Under the pieces are notes generated by a model that was not told the origin of the DNA, searched no databases, and saw only the letters and a program-made list of their open reading frames with translations. 64,000 bases of DNA from Crocinitomicaceae bacterium (GTDB taxonomy: Bacteria; Bacteroidota; Bacteroidia; Flavobacteriales_D; Crocinitomicaceae). The position numbers and the translations under genes were made by a program. Positions within the stretch are counted from its first letter, which is position 1; the number at the start of each line of letters is the position of its first letter. The stretch is taken from assembly GCA_017983465.1 (NCBI GenBank), contig JAGOBK010000002.1, positions 186,001 through 250,000 on the forward strand, given 5' to 3'. Shown here in pieces: positions 17,494-27,400 of the stretch.

Positions 17494-18414
17494 TCAGTTG
17501 AAGAAACGAGGTCCTTGACAACGACTTGTGTTATTATTGAATTTCCAACGCAAAGCAATTTCATGAGATTGAACACTCACTTTATTTAAGTTTGACATTG
17601 GGAAAGTATAAGAGTAACCTAAGTAGAAGCGGTTATTGATATCATAACCAACAATACCACCAATCGCACTATTTAATTGATAACTTACACCAAAATCTAA
17701 GCCCATTTTATGGGTCATAATTGCGTTTAAGTCAACAGTCCAAGGCAAACCTTCCATGTATCTAGCCACCACATTTGGACGTAATTGCCAAGCATCATTT
17801 AATGCAATCGTTCCGCCCATGTAACCAACATAACCTCCTTTAGCATCCACATATAAATTCGTGTTTCTATTTTTAAAGTAAGTTTGTCCTACTCTTGGTT
17901 GAGAGAAACCTAAGTAGAAGTTTTTGTGGTACAATAACACTCCCCAACCAGCGTTGAACGATAAACCCGTTGATAAATTTGTCAACATATCAGGGTCAAA
18001 TGGTTGGGTAATATCTAAGTCAGCCAAGTTAACAGAAGTATTTCCTGCAATTGCACGCAATCCCATAGACAATTTCCAAGCATTGTTCAACTTTAAATGA
18101 TACGCTCCATTTATTGCGAACTGAGTACTTCTTACAGGACCAAGTTCATCTTGAAGTAAAGTACCACCGAGTCCAAAATTCTTTAACAAATTAAAGTTAC
18201 CTGAAAGGGTCATTGTTTTCGGTGCACCTTTGAATCCTCCCCACTGTGCATTTGCCAATGTTGAAATATCATTATAAGAATTAGCTCCAGCCTGAGCGGG
18301 ATTCAGCATCAACGCATTGAACTGATTTTGTCTGTAGTTTGGATCTTGTCCTAGCGCTTGAAAAGAAGCTATTACAATTCCTAATGCGACGATTATGCTA
18401 TTTGTCTTTTTCAT
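17494..18414 (-). CDS. sprF: PorP/SprF-family outer-membrane protein
   Basis: 306 residues with a signal peptide (cleavage near ALGQ, residue 23) and then the family hallmark DPNYRQNQFNALMLNPAQAGA. The rest consists of alternating amphipathic beta strands (NAQWGGFKGAPKTMTLSG, NFGLGGTLLQDELGPVR, NRFYLGYSYTFPM), as in a 14-stranded barrel. PorP/SprF proteins act with one cognate type B CTD protein; in Flavobacterium johnsoniae SprF is needed to get the adhesin SprB to the surface. The gene sits 21 bases after the giant adhesin with a type B domain and 17 bases before the OmpA-like gene, so that partnership is likely here. Confidence 0.9.
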   Translation of the reverse strand: MKKTNSIIVALGIVIASFQALGQDPNYRQNQFNALMLNPAQAGANSYNDISTLANAQWGGFKGAPKTMTLSGNFNLLKNFGLGGTLLQDELGPVRSTQFAINGAYHLKLNNAWKLSMGLRAIAGNTSVNLADLDITQPFDPDMLTNLSTGLSFNAGWGVLLYHKNFYLGFSQPRVGQTYFKNRNTNLYVDAKGGYVGYMGGTIALNDAWQLRPNVVARYMEGLPWTVDLNAIMTHKMGLDFGVSYQLNSAIGGIVGYDINNRFYLGYSYTFPMSNLNKVSVQSHEIALRWKFNNNTSRCQGPRFFN

Positions 18415-18435
18415 ATCAATTGTTATCTATGAATT

Positions 18436-21400
18436 TTATTTTTGAACGCGGTTGATGTAAACATATCCATTAACGACTACACCATTATCGAATGTGAAGA
18501 TGTAATAGTAAGTACCATCTGGAACTTGAGTACTTGTATTTAATAATGTACCGTCCCAATCATTGTTATACTCACTCGTTTCATACACAAGTGTACCGTA
18601 ACGACTGTAAATAGATACTGAACGAGTTTTGTAACCTTCGATTCCTGGGATCACGAAGTTATCATTAAAGCCATTTCCATTAGGAGTAAATGCTTCTGGA
18701 ATAACTGGACCACAAAGATCTGTATCTAGGAAGTCGTACACACCATCGTTATCGCAATCTTGTCCTGGCTCACCAAGTCCACCAAAGTCCCATTCGAAGT
18801 CATCGCTGATACCGTCACCATCACTATCCGAATCAAGGTAGTTAGAGATTCCGTCACCGTCGATATCATCCGTTCCTTCAATAATCGTTGAGATACCATC
18901 TCCGTCATCGTCAGCATCAATGCTGTTTGGAATTCCGTCTCCATCCGTATCACCAACTACTTCGTCCACATCATTGATTCCGTCACCGTCATCATCTGAG
19001 TCACATGCATTCAACGTTCCATCGTTGTCTGTATCTGTTCCAGAAGTTACAACAGTTACGAGAATTGTTGTTGTAGCAACATTACCGTTATTATCAGTTA
19101 CTGTAACCGTGATGTTGTTATCACCGATGTTTGAACAACCAAATGTATACTGACTCAAGGTCATGGAAGCAATTCCACAGTTGTCGGTTGTTCCATTATC
19201 CACATCACTGAACGTGATTGTCGTTGATCCGTTATCGTTAATCACAACTGTGATATCATTTACGTTAATCGTTGGAAGAATATTATCAACAACATTCACA
19301 AATTGTGTTGCTGTTGATGTATTTCCTGAACCATCGACTACTGTCCAAGTTACTGTTGTTAATCCTAATGGGAAGATTGCTGGAGCATTATGAGAAACCG
19401 TTGCAACTGAACAGTTATCCGTTGCAGTTGGGTTACCCAAATTCACACCGATTGCATCACATCCGAAGTTTGGAGCCATTGTAATGTTCGCTGGAGGAAC
19501 AATTACTGGATTTGTATTATCACCAATGAATACGTTGATAGGTAAAGAAGTAGCGGAACATCCACTCGCATTTGTTACTGTTACTGCGTAGTCACCTGAT
19601 TGATTAACTGTAATAAACGGTGTTAATGGTCCATTTGACCATTGGTAACTTGCTCCATTTGAAGCAAACAATATTACCGTTCCACCAGGACACATTGTTG
19701 TTGCACCACTAGCAGTGATGATTGGAACAACTGGGTTGTTCAATACATTCACTATTGCTGTTACTGCATTCGAACAAGCACCATTTGTTACTGTATATGT
19801 AATCGTAGTTGAACCAGCGTTTTGACCAGTAACAATTCCTGTGTTAGAAACAGTTGCAATGAAGTTGTTCGCACTTGTCCAAGTACCGTTGATTGTTGAA
19901 CTTGTCAAGTTAATTGTACCACCTTCACATACATTGTTTGCTCCGGTAATGGCTGCTACTGCAGGAATTGTACTTGTTGTAATCACTGTTGTCGCTGAAG
20001 TTGTTTCACAACCTGCTGCACTTGTTCCAACTACAAAGTAGCTACCTGCTGTGGTTATCGTGATACTTGATGTGAAATCTCCAGTATTCCATTCATAAGA
20101 AGCAGCACCTGTTGCAGTTAATGTTACACTTCCACCTTGACAGAACAATGTTGGACCGTTAGCTGTAACTGTTACCGCTGGATTTACATTTACCGTTACT
20201 GTTTGAGTTGCGGTAGATGAACATCCAGACGCGTTCGTTACAGTAACTGAATATGTTCCAGCGTTGCTTACTGTAATATTCTGAGTTGTTGCAGTTGTTA
20301 CACCGTTACTCCATAAGTAAGTCAATCCTGTTCCTGCCGTCGCAGACAATGTTACGTTAGAACCTAAACAGATCGCTGTAGGTCCATTCGCTGTAATTGT
20401 TGCAACAGTTACCGGAAGAACTGTTACGATCGTGTTGGCAGCAGCTGAAGTACATCCATTCGAATTTATTACGTCCACTTGAATGTTTTCACTTGTTGAA
20501 ACCAAGATAGACTGAGTCGTTTCTCCTGTTGACCATAAATAGTTTGTTCCTCCCGTTGCTGTTAGTAACACATTGTTACCTTGACAGAATGTTGTTGGTC
20601 CATTTGCCGTTACTACTGCTGTTGGAAGCGCATTCACTGTTACCGTGATTGCATTTGTGTTCGCTGAACATCCTGAAGCATTTGTTACGGTTGTGAAATA
20701 TGTACCTGCTGTATCAACTGTGATACTTTGAGTAAATTGTCCGTTGTTCCATAAGTAGCTTGTTCCTGTTGTTGCGACTAAAGTCACAGAACCTCCAGCA
20801 CAGAACGTTGTCGCTCCGTTAGCCGAAATAGAAGCTGTTGGTAGAGCATTCACATTTACTACTGCAGACACACTTGTAGTACATCCGTTTGCAGTCGTAA
20901 CTGTGTATGTGATAGATGTTGAACCAGCCGTTACCGAAGTAACTAAGCCGTTTGCATCAACTGTCGCGATGTTATTGTTTGATGATGACCAAACACCGCC
21001 AATTGTTGTATTTGCTAATTGAGTTGTATTACCAATACACACTTCTGTTGAACCAGATATTGCTGCTACAACCGGAAGTGGATTAACAACTACTTGTGTC
21101 AATACTGATGTTGCTGTACAACCAAGTGCATTCGTTACATTCACGTAATATGACCCTGACGCCGATACAGTAATACTTGGATTTAAACTACCTGTATTCC
21201 ACTCATATGACGATCCAGAGCTAGCTGTTAAGGTAACACTACCTCCAGCACAGAACGTTGTTGTTCCAGAAGCTGATATAGTCGCAGTCGTTCCAGCATT
21301 TACAGTCATTGCAGCCGTTGCTGAATTTGTACATCCATTAACATTTGTAATGGTATATGATAATACTGCATTTCCAGCAGTAATTCCTGTTACAACACCA

Positions 21401-24400
21401 GAAGGACTAATCGTTGCCACAGCTGTATTACTTGAGGACCAAACTCCGCCAATTGATGTTGTTGCTAAAACTGTTGTTGATCCAACACAAACATCATTTG
21501 AACCTGTAATTGCCGCTACTGTTGGCAATGGATAAACTACAACGTTTGTATTTGCTGAAGTTGCCGAACAACCATTTGCATTAGTTACAGTTACCGTATA
21601 TGGTCCATCCACACTTGCAATGATTCCTTGAGTGGTTTCACCTGAACTCCATAAATAAGAAGTTCCTGCACTTGCAATCAAAGTTACTAATGAACCTTGA
21701 CAGAATGTTGTAGATCCAATTGGATTAATTGTTGCTACCGGTAATGCATTCACTGTAACGATTGTACCAGTAGAGGTTGCAGTACATCCAGCCGCACTTG
21801 TAACAGTTACAGAATAAGTTCCTGCAGCAGTTACGCTAATTGTTTGCGTTGGAGCACCATTTGACCATAAATACGAAGCACCACTTGATGCAACCAATGT
21901 CACATTTCCACCTTGACAGAATGTTGTTGGTCCGTTTGCAGTAATTGTTGCTGATGGCAAAGTATTTACAGTAACAGTTGTTGGAACAGAAACCGCAGAA
22001 CATCCATTAGCATTCGTAATTGTTACTGTATAGTTTCCAGCAGTATTTACAGTGATCGAAGCAGTTGTTGCTCCGTTACTCCATTGGTAAGAAGTTGCTG
22101 TATTTGCAGTTAAGGTAACACTTCCTCCTTGACAGAAAGTTGTTGAACCACTTGCTGTAATCGTTGCTGTTGGAAGTGGATTAACCGTAAAGTTTGTTGT
22201 TGTTGAACTTGAACAACCATTTGCATTTGTAAAGGTATAAGTCATCACAGCTGAACCAGCAGTTACTCCAGTTACCAATCCATTCGCTGAATTGATTGTT
22301 GCCACCGCGTTGTTCGAACTAGACCATGTTCCTGCCGCAGTTGCATTTGACAATGCAGTTGTTGATCCAGCACAAATTGAAGTTGTTCCCGTACTCGCTG
22401 CCAAAGTTGGCAATGAGTTCACAGTAACAGTTGTTGCAGATGAAGTCGCTTGACATAATCCGTTTGCCGTAATTGTTACTGAATAGTTTCCGGATGCATT
22501 TGCGACATATGTATTCGCTGTTGCTCCAACGATTGCTGTTCCATTCAAATTCCATATATAACTATATGTAGATCCTGATGGAGCATTTGCCGCAAGTAAT
22601 GTAACCGAACCTCCTTGACAGAAAGTTGTGCTACCAATTGCTGCGATTGTTGCAGTTGGTAATGGATTTACTACAACAGCAGAAGATGCTGTGTTTGAAC
22701 ATCCATTTGCATCAGTTATACCATATGAAATAGTTGCTGATCCTGAAGACACGCCCGTAACAACACCTGTTGCACTTACTGTTGCAATAGAAGTATTCGA
22801 ACTTGACCAAGTTGGGTTCACACTAGTTGTTGCAAGATTAGTAGTTGTTCCAACACAAAGTGAAGTACTACCTGTAATTGCTGCTGTGGTAGGCAAAGCA
22901 TTCACGGTTACTGTTGTAGCCGAAGAAGTTACTGAACAACCACCTGCATTAGTTACCATTACAGTGTATGGACCGCCCGTTGTTACATTTATACTTTGTG
23001 TTTGAGCACCATTTGACCATAAATATGTAGCACCTGAATTGGCAGTTAATGTTACACTTCCTCCTTGACAGAAAGTAGTTGAACCAGCTGAAGTAATTGT
23101 TGCGCTTGTTCCAATATTCACATTAACACTTGCGCTTACTGAAGAAGTACATCCATTTGCATTTGTGACAGAATAGCTAATTGTTACATTTCCAACAGTT
23201 ACACCAGTTACTACACCAGATGCATTTACTGTTGCCACTGCTGTGTTACTTGATGTCCATGTACCACCTGTAGTTGCTGAAGCCAATTGCGTTGTAAGAC
23301 CGGTACAAACATTCGTTGCTCCAGTAATCGCTGCAACATTAGGAAGTTCATTTACAGTTACTGCAATTGTGAAATTGTTACCAGCACAAGATAAATAAGA
23401 AGGAGTAACAGTATAGTTAACCAACTGAGATGTCGTATATAAGTTTACTAGGGATTGTGAAAAAGACGATTGTCCTGTGCTTTCAGCTTGTTCACCTAAA
23501 ACAAATGAATTATCTACTAAACTCCACGTATACGTTGTTCCAGCAGGAACAAGATTCCCAGAACCGTTTGCTGGGGTAGATGAAATCGTTGTTCCGGAAC
23601 AACCATTTAACGCATAATTTACAATAACCGGTACTGGATTTACAGTAACTGTTACAGTAAATGGATTACCACTACAACCAGTTAATACCGGAGTAACCGT
23701 GTAAACAACTGTTTGTGCAACATTTGTTGAATTCGTTAAGGTTTGGCTAACTGTGTTTTGAGCTGTTGCTTCGTTCACATCACCGGATACATTTGTGTTA
23801 TTCACAACTGTCCATGTATATTGTGTACCTGCAGGCACAATCTCACTTCCACCATTAATCGGTGCAATTGTAAAGGCATTACCAGAACATATTGTCTGTG
23901 TCTTATCAGCAATAAGCGGTTTCGGGTTAACCGTAGCCGTTAACGTAAAGGTTGAACCAACACATGTTCCAGAAGTTGGAGTTACAGTGTATACCACTTG
24001 TTGATCAATATTTGTTGTATTCGTTAACGTTTGACCGATATTGTTTTGGTTTGTACCAATTGCTTCACCTGAAACATTCGCATTATCAGCAAAAGTCCAA
24101 GAATAAGTTGTTCCCGTTGGCACGATATTACCTGAGCCATTTGAAGGGCTATAAGTCATCACTCCTTCTGAACAAATAGTTGTCGTTTGTGGAGTAATGC
24201 TTGGTGCAGGATTAACAATGATAGATACTGTAAAAGGTGTTCCTGTACAACTTCCACTTGTCGGAGTGACCGTATATGCAACAGTAATCGCTGCATTTGT
24301 CGAGTTTGTTATGCTCCCTGAAATTGAACTTGCATTCGTTCCAGCTGCAGTTCCAGTAATTCCAGTTACTGTTGGTGCTGACCATGAATACGTTGTTCCT

Positions 24401-27400
24401 GTTGGAACAATGTTTCCTGAACCATTAGATGGAGTTACCGTGAAGTTAGACCCAGAACAAATTGTTTGTGTTTGTACACTAACGGTAGCTGTAGGCGCTA
24501 CAGTAACTGTAACTGTGAAGCTTGTTCCGTCACATGCTGGAGTTGTTGCTGAACTTGGTGTAACTGTATAAACTACGTTAATGGCAGCATTTGTTGTGTT
24601 TGTTAAAGTTCCTGAAATTGAACTTGCGTTCGTTCCAGCTGCAGTACCTGTAATTCCAGTTACTGAAGGTGCCGACCAAGAATATGTTGTACCTGTAGGA
24701 ATCAAATTTCCACTACCATCCGTTGGTGATACTGTAAATGTTCCACCTGAACAAATTGTTGCTGTCTGATTCATTACTGATGGAACTGGATTCACCGTCA
24801 ACGTAAATGTTTTTGTCGTTCCTGAACAAGCAGGTCCGTAAGCTAAAACAACAGCTAAAGACTGTGTGCCTGCACAAGGTGCTCCAAATTCTGCATCTGT
24901 CGCATTAATGGTTACAGAAGTTTGACCTAGCGCTAATCCTTCTACAACCGCTTGTGATGTGTTAGAATGACATGATCCATTTGTATAGTTACCATTCGAT
25001 CCTGTAGGGTTACCATAACTAGCATATGTAACACCTGTAAACACTGTACCTGTTGGGGCAGTTAATGTCATTGTCCCATTTTCAGACGTTTCGCCAAAAG
25101 TTGTTCCCGTTTCACCAAACGTTGGCGTAACCGTAACTGTTGTAGAAATTGGTGCGTTCGTTGTATTTGTTGCTGCAAAGGCTGCAATATTACCTGTTCC
25201 TGAAGCTGCTAATCCTACTGCTGTATTTGAGCTAGACCAAGAATAGTTAGTTCCGGATACCGCACCTGTAAAATTAGTTGCAACAAAATTCGTTCCAGCA
25301 CAAACTGTTTGATCCGAAGGTTGTGTTACTGTTGGTGTTGGATTAACTGTTATAGAAAATGTTTCCGCCGTTCCAGAACATCCATTTAGTGTTGGCGTAA
25401 CAGTAATGTTAGAGGTTTCCACACTTGATCCTGTGTTCGTTCCAGTAAATGAAGTGATGTTACCTATTCCGCTTGCTCCTAAACCAGTGGATGTATTGTC
25501 ATTTGTCCAATTGAATGTTGGCCCGCCATAAATAGAAATTTCATCTATTTGTGCACCCGATCTAAATGTTAAAGAAACTTGATCAAATGCTACAGCATTG
25601 TTATAAGTTGCATCCGGTGTTCCAGGGTTGTTGTAATCAAAACTAGATAATGTTGGTGAAACCCACATTTTAGTAGTATTACTAACATAATCTAACTGAA
25701 CGATGACAAGACTTAAAGGGTAAACTGATGCACCCGAGTTAATCGTTTGAGCACCTGCTAAAATACTCATTTGTTGTTGTGCATTATTTCCTCCGAAGGA
25801 GACCTGTGTTGTTCCAGCTAGGTTAAGGTCTAATCTATCCGTACCCCCACTAGATGAATTAAAATCAGAAATAAATTGTAGATATACAATTCCACTATTT
25901 GGATTGTTAACAGACCTTCTTACAGAGTGTGGTTGATATTGACCAGGACCACCCCATTGAAGTTTATTTCCAGTAACATTCAATCCTGTATAAGAAAGAC
26001 CTGGTGAATTGACAATCATTGAACTATTACCATAGTAGTTTGCTTCCCAATTTCCAGCCCAACCAATACCACCACTTTGATTTGAAATATTAGTGTTGTT
26101 AGGATAATCGAAACCTTCGTAAGCAATTAGATTCAAACCTGTTGGAACCGTTCCTGTTAAATTAATTCCTGCAACCGTAGCATTATTACAAACAACTTGG
26201 TCGATAACTGGATTTACAAATGGTGTTGGATTTACTGTTACTGTGAAGGTCATATTTGAACCTGAACAAGTTAAACCTCCAACAACAATTTGAGGGGTTA
26301 CTGTAACTGTTGCTACTTCTTGTGAACTTGGATCAATAACATAATCCCCACCTAAATTAGGATTTGCAATACCAGGGCCAGTGAAGAAACCTACATTGTT
26401 ATTTGAAGACCATGCGTATTGTGTGTTTGCCGTAGTTCCCGAGAATACAATTGCTGGTTGCATGTTTCCACCACAATAGGTGATATTCGAATATTGATTC
26501 ACTGTTGGAATTGGTTGTACCGTGATTGTAAATGTTGTAGCAGTACCTGTACAGCCATTCGCATTAGGAGTAACGGTGATAGTTGCCACAATTGGACTCG
26601 TTGTTAAGTTGGTTGCGGTAAAAGAAGAAATATCTCCAGTACCACTTGCCGCTAATCCGATTGCTGTTGAACTATTTGTCCAAGAATATGAAGTTCCTGT
26701 TACATTAAATGTTGATGCAAAATTCACAGCCGTTGTTGCCGTGCTCGCACACAATGATTGATTAGATACGGTATTAACCGTTGGTGTTGGATTTACAGTA
26801 ACATCCACTTGGTCTGTGCTGACACATCCACTTGGATTAGTTACTGTTAATGTATAAGTTGTTGTTACAGGTGCATTCGTACTATTACTTGCTACAAAAG
26901 CAACATTGTTAGTTACGCTATTATTCCAAGCAAATGTGTTACTTCCTGTAGCAGCTAATGTAACATTCGCTCCATTACATACAACTTGATCAACTCCAGC
27001 ATTTGCAACTGGAAGTGGAGAAACCGACAAGACAACATCATTTGTTGCGCTACATCCGTTTGATGTAATCGTGTAAACATATGTTACATTGATTGGTGCG
27101 TTTGTTGTATTTGTTAAAGTCTCACTAATGTTTCCTGAACCTGTTGTTCCAGCTTCAGTAATTCCAGCAACTGTTGCTCTTGACCATGTCATTACCGTAC
27201 TTCCACTTGAAGCTACCGTTGCACTTGTTGCACTATAAGCAAAAGTAGATGCACTACAAATTGAAGCTGGACTTAATGTACTTGATAAAGCTGGAGTTGG
27301 ATTTACAGTAATCGTAGCTGTTTGTGTTGATCCTGTACATCCGTTTGCAGTTGGGGTAACTGTAATTGTTCCGCTAATTGCTGAGTTCGTTGTATTTGTC

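Noticed and set aside
18726..18956. Asp-rich repeats in the adhesin as RTX toxin repeats
   Set aside because: The D-x-D-x-D-G pattern with the SDSDGDGISD spacing is that of thrombospondin type 3 repeats; the GGxGxDxUx nonapeptide of RTX is absent.
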